NCBI GenBank assembly: GCA_021770245.1
Contig: JAETRI010000007.1
Location: 62,001-126,000 of the forward strand
Reading direction: 5' to 3'
Length of the DNA: 64,000 bases
DNA from: Lachnospiraceae bacterium
GTDB taxonomy: Bacteria; Bacillota; Clostridia; Lachnospirales; Lachnospiraceae
Positions 46,052 to 55,421 of the stretch are shown here, one piece after another; positions within the stretch are counted from its first letter, which is position 1; the number at the start of each line of letters is the position of its first letter. The notes under the pieces were generated by a model. That model saw only the letters and a program-made list of their open reading frames with translations. It was not told where the DNA came from and made no database searches. Position numbers and translations under genes: made by a program.

Positions 46052-46360
46052 ATGTATCAGGCAGATGAGAGAATGGAGCAGCGTATGCAGAACCAGGATT
46101 TGGGGAACACACAGTATTTCCGCGTGGAAAAGGAACCGGAAACCGGCGTAAAGGTGATTCTTTCCGCCGTTTATGAAGCGTTGACCGAAAAGGGATATAA
46201 CCCGGTGGATCAGATCGTGGGTTATATCATGTCCGGGGATCCCACCTACATTACCAGCCACAAAAATGCCAGAGGAATGATCATGCGTGTGGAACGGGAC
46301 GAGCTGGTGGAAGAATTACTGAAGGAATACATTAGAAGGAACAGGTGGACGGGGAAATAA
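46052..46360 (+). CDS. ireB: IreB/DUF965 family regulatory phosphoprotein
   Basis: [35 protein letters not shown]. Confidence 0.93.
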   Translation: MYQADERMEQRMQNQDLGNTQYFRVEKEPETGVKVILSAVYEALTEKGYNPVDQIVGYIMSGDPTYITSHKNARGMIMRVERDELVEELLKEYIRRNRWTGK

Positions 46361-46414
46361 CCGCCGGCCGGCAGGGGATAACGGTGCCGCTTCCGGCGGC
46401 GGAATGAGAGGGAA

Positions 46415-46879
46415 ATGCGTATCATGGGGCTGGATTTCGGTTCCAAGACGGTGGGGGTCGCCGTCAGCGATCCTTTATTAATTACTGCCCAGGGAATCGA
46501 AATAATCCGAAGAAAAGAAGAAAATAAACTGCGCCGTACGCTTGCCAGGATAGAGGAACTGATCCTGGAATATGAAGTGACGGAAATTGTATTGGGTCTC
46601 CCGCGGCATATGAACGCCACGGAAGGGGAGCGTGTGGCGCTGACCAGGGAATTCGGAGAGAAGCTGTCGCGGCGCACTGCCCTTCCGGTGACCTACTGGG
46701 ACGAGCGGCTGACGACGGTCTTAGCCGAAAGGACGATGATGGAAGCCGGGGTCCGCAGGGAGGAACGCAGGGAACATGTGGACCGCATTGCGGCTGTCCT
46801 GATCCTGCAGGGCTTCCTGGACTTTAGGAAGAATGCAAAAAACGGGACGGAAAGCGAGAAGAAAGCGTGGAAAGAATAG
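46415..46879 (+). CDS. ruvX: Holliday junction resolvase-like RuvX (YqgF)
   Basis: [34 protein letters not shown]. Confidence 0.95.
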   Translation: MRIMGLDFGSKTVGVAVSDPLLITAQGIEIIRRKEENKLRRTLARIEELILEYEVTEIVLGLPRHMNATEGERVALTREFGEKLSRRTALPVTYWDERLTTVLAERTMMEAGVRREERREHVDRIAAVLILQGFLDFRKNAKNGTESEKKAWKE

Positions 46880-47130
46880 AATTCAGCCTGGAGGGCGATT
46901 CGGAAAAAACAGAATTTTATGTGCTGGAACAGACAAAGCTTGGCGGCTTTGATTACATCCTCGTGACGGATGCCAAGGAAGACGAGGATGGGGAAGCCAT
47001 GATCCTGAAGGATATCTCCGATCCGGAGGATCCGGAGGCAATCTACGAAACCGTGGTGGACGAAACGGAACTGGAAGCGGTTTGCGCAATTTTCTCCGAT
47101 CTTCTGGACGATGTGGAATTGGAGCGGTAG
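46867..47130 (+). CDS. DUF1292 family protein
   Basis: Small acidic protein after ruv[24 protein letters not shown]. Confidence 0.85.
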   Translation: MERIEFSLEGDSEKTEFYVLEQTKLGGFDYILVTDAKEDEDGEAMILKDISDPEDPEAIYETVVDETELEAVCAIFSDLLDDVELER

Positions 47131-47217
47131 GCTGTCTGAAAGGTACAAAAAAGAATAGAAAGGACAGGCCCCGACGGTGGAGGAAGGGGCTTCATGAAGA
47201 ATGCGGAGGTAATTTGA

Positions 47218-48894
47218 TTGAAGAAAGCAAAACAAGTGAATAACGGACCCGGACTGAAGATAATACCCATGGGAGGGTTGGAACAGATCGGCATGAATAT
47301 TACTGCCTTCGAGTATGAGGACAGTATTATTGTGGTTGACTGCGGTCTGTCTTTTCCCAATGACGACATGTTGGGAATCGATATGGTGATCCCGGATATC
47401 ACCTATTTAACGGATCATGTGGACAAGGTGAAGGGATTTGTGATCACCCACGGTCATGAGGATCATATCGGCGCTCTGCCCTATATCCTGAAACAGATGA
47501 ACGTCCCCGTGTATGCCACGAGGCTTACCATGGGTATCATTGAAAATAAACTGAAGGAACATAACCTCTTAAAGACGACGAAAAGGAAAGTCATTAAATT
47601 CGGCCAGTCCATCAACCTGGGCCAGTTTCGAATCGAATTCATCAAGACCAACCACAGCATCGTGGACGCCGCCGCCCTCGCCATCTATTCTCCGGCGGGA
47701 ACGGTGGTCCATACTGGGGACTTCAAGGTGGATTATACGCCGGTATTCGGGGATGCCATCGACCTGCAGCGGTTTGCGGAAATCGGGAAAAAGGGAGTGC
47801 TGGCGCTGATGTGCGATTCCACCAATGCGGAGCGTCCGGGTTTTTCTCCCTCCGAGCGTTCCCTCAGCAGGATTTTCGATACGATTTTCCATGAACATCC
47901 CAGTAAGCGGATTATCATCGCCACCTTTGCCTCCAATGTGGACAGGGTGCAGCAGATTATTAATTCTGCGTACAAATACAATCGAAAAGTGGTTGTTGAA
48001 GGGCGGAGCATGGTGAATATCATCGATACCGCCATGAATCTGGGCTGTCTGGATATTCCGGAAAACACGCTGATCAATATCGAACAGCTGAAAAACTATC
48101 CCGACGAGCGCACGGCCATTATCACTACGGGAAGCCAGGGAGAAAGCATGGCGGCGCTCAGCCGTATGGCGGGAAGCGTGCATAAGAAGGTTTCCATTAC
48201 GCCAAACGATGTGATTATTTTCTCTTCAAACCCCATTCCGGGCAATGAAAAAGCCGTGACGAAGGTGATTAACGAGCTTTCCATGAAAGGGGCGGAGGTG
48301 ATTTTCCAGGATGTCCACGTATCGGGGCATGCCTGCCAGGAGGAAATTAAGCTGATCTATACCCTGGTTCATCCCAAATATTCCGTGCCGATCCATGGGG
48401 AATTCAAGCATCGGAAGGCGCAGGCCCGCCTGGCTGCCGATCTGGGCATCCCGAAGGACAATATTTTCATGCTGAATTCGGGCGATGTGCTGGAGATAGA
48501 CAGCGAAAGCGCCCGGGTGACGGGCAAGGTACAGGTGGGATCCATCCTGGTGGACGGGCTCGGCGTGGGAGACGTGGGGAACGTGGTACTAAGGGACAGA
48601 CAGCACCTTGCCGAAGACGGGATTATGATCGTTGTGATGGGCCTGGATTCCGCCAGCGGGCAGCTGGTTTGCGGCCCGGATCTGGTTTCCAGGGGATTTG
48701 TCTATGTGAAGGAATCGGATGAATTGATGGAGGAAGCGGGCGAGCTGATGCGGGACGTGCTGGATAAGTGTATCGGAAGGGGCGGATGCGACTGGGGAAA
48801 GATCAAAACGTCGGTCAAGGATTCCCTCGGGGATTATATCTGGAAGAAAACGAAGCGCCGCCCGATGATCCTGCCGATTATCATGGACGTATAG
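47218..48894 (+). CDS. rnj: Ribonuclease J
   Basis: HGHEDHIGALPYIL; VHTGDFKVDYTPV; beta-CASP features; TTG start in track. Confidence 0.95.
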   Translation: MKKAKQVNNGPGLKIIPMGGLEQIGMNITAFEYEDSIIVVDCGLSFPNDDMLGIDMVIPDITYLTDHVDKVKGFVITHGHEDHIGALPYILKQMNVPVYATRLTMGIIENKLKEHNLLKTTKRKVIKFGQSINLGQFRIEFIKTNHSIVDAAALAIYSPAGTVVHTGDFKVDYTPVFGDAIDLQRFAEIGKKGVLALMCDSTNAERPGFSPSERSLSRIFDTIFHEHPSKRIIIATFASNVDRVQQIINSAYKYNRKVVVEGRSMVNIIDTAMNLGCLDIPENTLINIEQLKNYPDERTAIITTGSQGESMAALSRMAGSVHKKVSITPNDVIIFSSNPIPGNEKAVTKVINELSMKGAEVIFQDVHVSGHACQEEIKLIYTLVHPKYSVPIHGEFKHRKAQARLAADLGIPKDNIFMLNSGDVLEIDSESARVTGKVQVGSILVDGLGVGDVGNVVLRDRQHLAEDGIMIVVMGLDSASGQLVCGPDLVSRGFVYVKESDELMEEAGELMRDVLDKCIGRGGCDWGKIKTSVKDSLGDYIWKKTKRRPMILPIIMDV

Positions 48895-48992
48895 GAAAGC
48901 GGCGGAAGTATGGGTTTGGATCGGATAGCGGATCGGAAAGGGAGGAATCTCTTTGATTGGAATGCGTGCTTTGCACGCGGATAGGAGAAAGC

Positions 48993-49316
48993 GTGGAAGT
49001 ACAGGAGGCATTGGGTCAGCTGGTGGCGGCCATCAAGAATTCGGACATCTATCGGGAATATCGAAGACACAGTGAGAGAGTGGATCGTACCGAGGATCTG
49101 CGGGAGAAAATTAACGAATACCGTGCCCGTAATTTTGAATTGCAGAATACCTTCCATGCAGAGGATCTGCTCGATGCCATGGAGGAATTCGAAAGGCAGT
49201 ATGAAAAATTCAGGGAGGATCCGCTGGTGGAAGAATTCCTGAGCGCAGAGCTTGCATTTTGCCGTATGATGCAGGATATAGAGATTAAACTCGCGGAGGC
49301 AGTGGATTTTGAATAA
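48993..49316 (+). CDS. YlbF/YmcA family regulator
   Basis: GTG start VEVQEALGQLVAAIKNSDIYREYRRH; the track start at 48957 lies in the hairpin-SD element. Confidence 0.75.
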   Translation: MEVQEALGQLVAAIKNSDIYREYRRHSERVDRTEDLREKINEYRARNFELQNTFHAEDLLDAMEEFERQYEKFREDPLVEEFLSAELAFCRMMQDIEIKLAEAVDFE

Positions 49317-49355
49317 GGGACTTGCGAACGGTTTCCGGAAGGAGGGAGAGGAGCG

Positions 49356-49745
49356 ATGAAGAAGACAGAGGTTGCCGGAAATGCGGTTTATTCAGTGGTC
49401 AAGATCGTCGTTATTATCCTGGCGGTAATGTTTATCTACCGCCTGGCGACCATGGCCTATTCCTATGGAGAAAGGCTTTTCGGGGAACCTCCGATGACCA
49501 CCGGGCCCGGCATGGATATCGTGATCACCATAGAGGAAACGGACAGCGAAAGGGACGTGGCGGAAAAGGTTGTGGATGCGGGCCTGGCCCGGGATGTGAC
49601 GCTTTTCACCATTCAGGAAAAGCTGCTGGGTACGAAACAGGGTATCCAGCCCGGGACTTATACCCTGAATACCTCCCAGACACCGGAGGAGATCATACAG
49701 GCGATGAGCGCTCTCCCGGCCGGTGAGAAAGAGGAGGAAGAATAG
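49356..49745 (+). CDS. Small membrane protein with MltG/YceG-like extracellular segment
   Basis: N-terminal TM; KLLGTKQGIQPGTYTLNTSQTPEEIIQAM resembles the LysM-like part of MltG. Confidence 0.65.
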   Translation: MKKTEVAGNAVYSVVKIVVIILAVMFIYRLATMAYSYGERLFGEPPMTTGPGMDIVITIEETDSERDVAEKVVDAGLARDVTLFTIQEKLLGTKQGIQPGTYTLNTSQTPEEIIQAMSALPAGEKEEEE

Positions 49746-49789
49746 GCGGCCTGAAAATTTGCATGTGCGCCGGAGCGCACGGATGGGGT

Positions 49790-50458
49790 ATGGCTATGAA
49801 AACGGAAGAACGTCTGGCGGTATTCATCAATTCCCTGGATGGCGGAAACCCGGCATACCTGGAGGGATTGGAGAAAACGGCGAGGGACGGGGGCGTGCCG
49901 GTCATACGGAAGGAAACCCAGAGCCTGCTGCGGACACTGCTTGCGGCGGGAAGGCCGGGGCGTATCCTGGAGGTGGGAACGGCAACGGGTTTTTCCGCCC
50001 TTTGTATGAGCGAATATGCGCCGCCGGGCTGTGAGATCACGACGATAGAGAAGTATGAAAAGAGGATCCCCGCCGCAAAGGAAAATTTCAAAAGATTCGG
50101 GAAGGAGGGATGTATCACGCTTCTGGAAGGGGATGCGGCGGACATTCTTCCCGGCCTTGCGGGACCGTATGGTTTTATCTTTATGGATGCGGCCAAGGGA
50201 CAGTATCTGCATTTCCTGCCGGAGGTCTTCCGTCTCCTGGAACCCGGCGGCCTGCTGGTATCCGATAATGTGCTAAGAGGCGGAGACATCCTGGAATCCC
50301 GTTATGCGGTGACACGCAGGGACCGGACGATTCATGCCAGGATGCGGGAATACCTGTACGAGATCAAGCATCACCCTTTCCTGGTGACCGCTATCCTTCC
50401 CGTGGGAGACGGGGTGGCGGTGAGCGTGAAAAAAACGGACGGGAACGGCTGCGTATAG
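49790..50458 (+). CDS. O-methyltransferase (class I SAM, YrrM/CCoAOMT-like)
   Basis: ILEVGTATGFSALCMSE; FIFMDAAKGQYL. Confidence 0.9.
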   Translation: MAMKTEERLAVFINSLDGGNPAYLEGLEKTARDGGVPVIRKETQSLLRTLLAAGRPGRILEVGTATGFSALCMSEYAPPGCEITTIEKYEKRIPAAKENFKRFGKEGCITLLEGDAADILPGLAGPYGFIFMDAAKGQYLHFLPEVFRLLEPGGLLVSDNVLRGGDILESRYAVTRRDRTIHARMREYLYEIKHHPFLVTAILPVGDGVAVSVKKTDGNGCV

Positions 50459-50479
50459 GACGGCCGGGAAAACACAAGT

Positions 50480-50597
50480 TTGGAGGCAGTATCGCAAGCC
50501 CAGTTTGCGATAGGCAGGGATATAAATTTGAAACTGCGTTTCAAATTTTTTATTGGAGGCAGTATCGCAAGCTTAGCTTGCGATATGCAGGGGTATA
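50480..50597 (+). repeat. Two-copy hairpin-SD cassette upstream of the U32 peptidase (73-bp period)
   Basis: ttggaggcagtatcgcaagc....tgcgata.gcaggg.tataa at 50480 and 50553, separated by the hairpin aatttgaaactgcgtttcaaatt. Confidence 0.9.
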
Positions 50598-50600
50598 ATA

Positions 50601-51830
50601 ATGAGAAAAAAACCGGAACTGCTCATACCGGCCGGGAATCTGGAGGTGCTTAAAACTGCGGTGGTTTTCGGGGCGGATGCGGTCTATATAGGCGGAGAGG
50701 CCTTTAGCCTGCGGGCGAAGGCTAAAAATTTTTCAAAGGAAGATATGGAAGAAGGAATCCGTTTTGCCCACACGAACGGCGTGAAGGTATATGTGACGGC
50801 GAACATCCTGGCCCATAACGAGGATCTAAAGGAAGCGGAGCAATATTTTGAGGAGCTGAAGGCGATGGGGCCGGATGCCCTGATCATTTCGGATCCGGGC
50901 CTGTTTTTGATCGCCCGCCGGGTGTGGCCGGAGGCGGAGATCCATATCTCGACTCAGGCGAACAACACCAATTATATGACATACCGCTTCTGGTGGGAGC
51001 TCGGGGCAAAACGGGTGGTGTGCGCGCGGGAACTGACCCTGCGGGAAATCGGCGAAATCCGTTCCCGGATCCCGGAGGAAATGGAGATCGAAAGTTTTGT
51101 GCACGGAGCTATGTGCATTTCCTATTCCGGAAGATGCCTGCTGAGCAACTATTTTACGGGAAGGGACGCGAACCATGGGGAATGCACCCATCCCTGCCGA
51201 TGGAAATATGCGGTGATGGAAGAGAGCAGGCCCGGGGAATATCTGCCCGTATATGAAAACGAGAGAGGGACGTTCCTGTTTAACTCCGGGGATCTGTGCA
51301 TGGTCGGGCATATCCCGGAGCTGGTGGAAGCGGGGATTGACAGCTTTAAGATAGAAGGGCGCATGAAAACAGCCCTGTACGTGGCGGCAACGGCCAGGAC
51401 CTACCGCAGGGCCCTGGATGATTATTTTGAATCGGAAGAAAAATACCGGCAGGGCAGGGACAGATATATGGAAGAGGCCGCCCGGTGTACCCACAGGCGG
51501 TTTACGACGGGCTTCTACTTTGGGAAACCCTCCGAAGAAGCGCAGATCTACGATGAGAGTACCTACATGAACGAATACACCTATTTGGGCACGGTACATG
51601 ATGTGGACGGGGAAGGATTTGCCTGGATCGAACAGCGTAATAAATTCTGCCTGGGGGATCGGATCGAAATCATGAGGCCGGACGGAAACGATGAGGCCGT
51701 CAAGGTGGAAGGGATCTGGAACGCGGACGGGGAAGCGATGGAAAGCGCCCCCCATGCCAGACAGATTCTTCGCCTGCGGCTCTCCGGGCCTACTGAGGTG
51801 TATGATCTGCTGCGGGTGCGGCGGCTTTAG
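50601..51830 (+). CDS. U32 family peptidase
   Basis: KPELLIPAGNLEVLKTAVVFGADAVYIGG; ESFVHGAMCISYSGRCLLSNYFTGRDANHGECTHPCRW. Confidence 0.95.
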   Translation: MRKKPELLIPAGNLEVLKTAVVFGADAVYIGGEAFSLRAKAKNFSKEDMEEGIRFAHTNGVKVYVTANILAHNEDLKEAEQYFEELKAMGPDALIISDPGLFLIARRVWPEAEIHISTQANNTNYMTYRFWWELGAKRVVCARELTLREIGEIRSRIPEEMEIESFVHGAMCISYSGRCLLSNYFTGRDANHGECTHPCRWKYAVMEESRPGEYLPVYENERGTFLFNSGDLCMVGHIPELVEAGIDSFKIEGRMKTALYVAATARTYRRALDDYFESEEKYRQGRDRYMEEAARCTHRRFTTGFYFGKPSEEAQIYDESTYMNEYTYLGTVHDVDGEGFAWIEQRNKFCLGDRIEIMRPDGNDEAVKVEGIWNADGEAMESAPHARQILRLRLSGPTEVYDLLRVRRL

Positions 51831-51835
51831 AAGCC

Positions 51836-52070
51836 AGGATAAACGCATGAACAGCCCTGAGGCCCCTGCGCCACCCCTGCCCGTCCCCGCAGGGCATGAT
51901 GATCCATCGGGGACCCGCTTTCGCTCAGCCAAAAACGCAGCGGTACTAAGCTCGCAAGGGACGTGCTCGCTAAGTGCCGGCGTTTTTGGATGGTCCCCGA
52001 TGGATCACCACGTCCGGCGGGGCCTGCCAGGGGCTGCACAGAGGCCGCAGGGCCGTTCATGCGTTTAGCA
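51836..52070. repeat. Large palindromic element copy 2
   Basis: Shares the ~95-bp core (ccatcggggaccc...gcgtttttggatggtcccc) with copies 1 and 3; imperfect arms. Confidence 0.92.
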
Positions 52071-52111
52071 TGGCATATTCGTAACGGCACAGACGAGTCC
52101 GAGAGAACGCT

Positions 52112-53275
52112 TCAGGCACCCCGCAGCTCCGCAATCCCCAGGTTTCTGTTTTCCAAAGGCCGGATCCACAGATGCCCGTCCGCATCCGGCACATTCTGGC
52201 AGATCGGTACCCGGCCCTCCTGGTCCCTTCCCTTGAGTGTCTCGAAGGTTCCCGCCGATGCCTTTCCGTTCCATTCCTGTACGTTCCCGGCCCAGTCTAA
52301 GGTCATGATGTACATCCTGCCGTCGTAAAGCCCGTCCCGGAAATTTCCCATAATATTCTGAAAATATCTGTTTCCCTCCGCTATTTTCTCCTCAGCGATC
52401 TCAAATTGCTCGTGTCCTTCTCCATTCGGAAGGTTCGCGCTCCAGTTTCCGCGGTAACTGTGGCAGATCAGGGCGGAATCAGGCCTTGATGCTCCCTCTT
52501 GTCCGGAGACGGATGTACGGGCAGGCATGGGGTTGAGCAGCGTATTCACCCCGTCCGGAACGCTGCTGTCCTCATAATACATTCTCAGCCACATCCCTTC
52601 CCCTTCGCGCATACCCGCCTTCCAGCTTCCGTAATAATATTGGTCTCCCCCATATACCGCGATTCCCACACCGTCGGGCCGGTTCTGGACATCCCGTTCC
52701 CCATAATAATAAAAGTAACCCGGTTTATCCAGTGAGGCGGACATCTTTCTGTAATGCGCCAATCCGCTAAGATCCTGCACGGCCTCCACATTCTCCCTGG
52801 CCCAATAATCCATCATTTCGGCCAGCATTTCCACGTTGGTTTTCTTTACGATTTCTCCGGAAAGGCCGTTGGCGCTCACTCCGGCCGGGCTTTTGGGCGA
52901 ATCATTACCGGACACTCCCACCCCTTTCGCATCTGCTGCCGGGACGGTCTCCCCGTTCCCGCTCTTGGGCGTTTCGTCCTCTCCCGCCGTAATTTTGTTT
53001 TCGGACACGCTGTCCGCCGGCATCTCTCCAGTCACCTCAATGGTTTCCTGAACCTCCAGGGAAACGCGTTCTGCCTCCTGCCCTATTCCGTCGGCCTTCG
53101 GTTCCTCCGCAGGCTCCGTGGGGATGGATTCTTCGACCACGGCCAGATCCGCGGCCTGTGTCTCCTTCTTTTTCCGAACGGCGCTCACCGCACATAAAAT
53201 CAGCACTGCCGCAATAAAAATAAGCAGCGCAGCGATCGGTATGAGTTCCTTTTTTAATCTGTCTTTTTCCATCAC
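52112..53275 (-). CDS. Membrane-anchored MORN-repeat-like protein
   Basis: N-terminal TM; YYGSWKAGMREGEGMW, YRGNWSANLPNGEGH, IMGNFRDGLYDGRM. Confidence 0.75.
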   Translation of the reverse strand: MMEKDRLKKELIPIAALLIFIAAVLILCAVSAVRKKKETQAADLAVVEESIPTEPAEEPKADGIGQEAERVSLEVQETIEVTGEMPADSVSENKITAGEDETPKSGNGETVPAADAKGVGVSGNDSPKSPAGVSANGLSGEIVKKTNVEMLAEMMDYWARENVEAVQDLSGLAHYRKMSASLDKPGYFYYYGERDVQNRPDGVGIAVYGGDQYYYGSWKAGMREGEGMWLRMYYEDSSVPDGVNTLLNPMPARTSVSGQEGASRPDSALICHSYRGNWSANLPNGEGHEQFEIAEEKIAEGNRYFQNIMGNFRDGLYDGRMYIMTLDWAGNVQEWNGKASAGTFETLKGRDQEGRVPICQNVPDADGHLWIRPLENRNLGIAELRGA

Positions 53276-53281
53276 TCTGGC

Positions 53282-53345
53282 TCCCGTCTGCCCGCCTTAT
53301 CGGGCATTCCCATCAAGACCGTGAGGTTGAAAAACGGCTGAAAAG
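53282..53345 (-). promoter_or_regulatory. Hairpin-SD cassette upstream of the MORN gene
   Basis: Reverse strand: agattgaaaaatgtc...tttttcaacct...gcccgataaggcgggcagacgggagccagagtgATG. Confidence 0.75.
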
Positions 53346-53398
53346 ACATTTTTCAATCTGGTTCATCCTGCATACTGTACAGCGGCCTATCCCCACTT

Positions 53399-54247
53399 TC
53401 AGGGGTGTTTCCCCTCCCTGCTTCTCACATAAATCTCCGTCCAGGCTGGCAGAAATCCCGCTGCCAGAGCGGTATTCATGGAACGGATATGGGAAGAAGC
53501 CGTGGCATAGAAAGGGATTTTCCCCCTGCGCAGGATCTCTTCCGCCAGCAGCCGCACCAGCGCGGTGCCGAGCCCCTTTCCTTCCCATCTGCTCCTCACA
53601 TCCACGCCGATCTGCCACATATCCGGGCAGTCCGCGGCCGCACCGGCCATGGCCGCCGTCTCTCCGTCCGCCAAGGCCGCCACGGCCAGCTTTCCCGGCA
53701 TCTGCTCCGAACTGCACAAGGCATGCCGGAACGGCCAGGGATCCCGGATCTCCCATAGATCGCTTTCCTCATACCAGCGTACCGGGAAAAGCGGCTCCGT
53801 TTTCTCCCTTTGAGCCGCAGGCAGGAAATGCAGCCTGACGTCCGCGATCCGCTTTCCGTACCGCCGAAGCTGATCGTCCAGATCTCTCAGATCCTCAAAA
53901 CGGCCGAACCACTCCGGCCTTCCCTTCTCGGACAGATAGGCCTTAACGCACCAGTCATAGATCCTTTCATCCGCCATCATCCATACCCGCCCCATCCCGA
54001 ATATGGCACGGAAAAAGGGATCCGTTCCTTCATAGATTCTGGGGACTTTTCCCGTTTCCTCTTCCATGCGTTCCCGCACCAGACCGGCATAGGCCGCCTC
54101 CGTCCAAAATCCCTGCTTCGGCAGGAGAGGCGTCCTCCCGATCCGGACATTTTCTTTTTTACCGTTTCCGGCGGGAAGCGGCCTCAGGCAACAGTCCGCT
54201 TCAAACTGCTCCGCCGCCCTGTTCAGAATCTCTTCCTCGATCCGCAT
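53399..54247 (-). CDS. GNAT family N-acetyltransferase
   Basis: WQIGVDVRSRWEGKGLGTALVRLLAEEILRRGKIPFYATASSHIRSMNTALAAGF. Confidence 0.85.
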   Translation of the reverse strand: MRIEEEILNRAAEQFEADCCLRPLPAGNGKKENVRIGRTPLLPKQGFWTEAAYAGLVRERMEEETGKVPRIYEGTDPFFRAIFGMGRVWMMADERIYDWCVKAYLSEKGRPEWFGRFEDLRDLDDQLRRYGKRIADVRLHFLPAAQREKTEPLFPVRWYEESDLWEIRDPWPFRHALCSSEQMPGKLAVAALADGETAAMAGAAADCPDMWQIGVDVRSRWEGKGLGTALVRLLAEEILRRGKIPFYATASSHIRSMNTALAAGFLPAWTEIYVRSREGKHP

Positions 54248-54429
54248 ATTTCCTCAATATTCCGCCGCCGTAAGCGGCATCCGCACCTCGGGTCACCCGT
54301 ATCAGCCGCCCGCTTTCCCTTCCCAAAACAGAACCGGGCTAAAGACGATGAGCAATCGTCTCCTGCCCGGTCTTTCCTATCTCATTATAGGGGAAACGGG
54401 CCCGTTTTACAAGATTTATCTCTCTTTTC

Positions 54430-54642
54430 GTCAGGACAAACGCATGAATGGCCCTGCGGCCCCCCTGCCCTGCGGAGCGTGGTGATCCATCGGGGACCCG
54501 CTCTCGCTCAGCCAAAAACGCAGCGGTACTAAGCTCGCAAAGGGCGCGCTCGCTAAGTGCCGGCGTTTTTGGATGGTCCCCGATGGATCACCACGCTTCG
54601 CAGGGCAGGGGGCCGCAGGGCCATTCATGCGTTTAGCGTGAC
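54430..54642. repeat. Large palindromic element copy 3
   Basis: ggccctgcggcccccctgccctgcggagcgtggtgatcc...ggatcaccacgcttcgcagggcagggggccgcagggcc, perfect outer arms around the shared core. Confidence 0.93.
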
Positions 54643-54774
54643 AGGAGTCCATAAATGTGTTGTAAATAGCAAAAAGTTCTTTTATAATCAAATGTATCAC
54701 CGCAAAGATAAATTTATTATGCAAAATAAGAGAGCCGGCAGGCTTGAGAAAAATCAAAATTTATGGAGACGCCC

Positions 54775-55311
54775 ATGGAAAAAAGAATGGTTGTAAATGA
54801 AAAAGAGTATCAAATAATTCGGTTATTGGGAAAAGGGAAAGGCGGCTATTCCTACCTGGCAGACGACGGGATGAAAAAATACGTCTTGAAGCAGATCCAT
54901 CATGAACCCTGCGACTATTATCAGTTTGGGAATAAAATTGAGGCAGAGATAAACGACTATGAACGGCTAAAGGCAATCGGGATCCGGATTCCTGCCCTGC
55001 TCGATGTTGATGTGCAAAAGGAACGTATTTTGAAAGAATTTATTGACGGCGATACGATTTATGAACTGATTCTGCAGGATAAAATGAAATCCGCCTATGT
55101 TGACGAACTTCGCAGTATGTGTGTTTTATTATACGCTGCCCATACGAATATCGATTATTTCCCGACAAATTTTGTGGTACAGGACGAAAAACTATATTAT
55201 ATTGATTTTGAGTGCAACGACTACATGGACGAATGGAATTTTGAAAATTGGGGCATCCAATACTGGTCAAAAACGCCCGAATTCCTTCAATATGTGAAAG
55301 AACATTCCTGA
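54775..55311 (+). CDS. Protein kinase-like fold protein
   Basis: IIRLLGKGKGGYSYLA glycine-rich loop, KYVLKQI lysine, IDYFPTNFVV and YYIDFE catalytic/metal motifs. Confidence 0.75.
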   Translation: MEKRMVVNEKEYQIIRLLGKGKGGYSYLADDGMKKYVLKQIHHEPCDYYQFGNKIEAEINDYERLKAIGIRIPALLDVDVQKERILKEFIDGDTIYELILQDKMKSAYVDELRSMCVLLYAAHTNIDYFPTNFVVQDEKLYYIDFECNDYMDEWNFENWGIQYWSKTPEFLQYVKEHS

Positions 55312-55421
55312 TTCAAACGGCCTGAAACGCCTTTGCACAAAATAGATCATGACAGGTAACGGTTCAAACCCCCGCCCCCGGCGTCTGGGAGCCTGCGGGG
55401 TATTTGAACCGTATTGTCACA

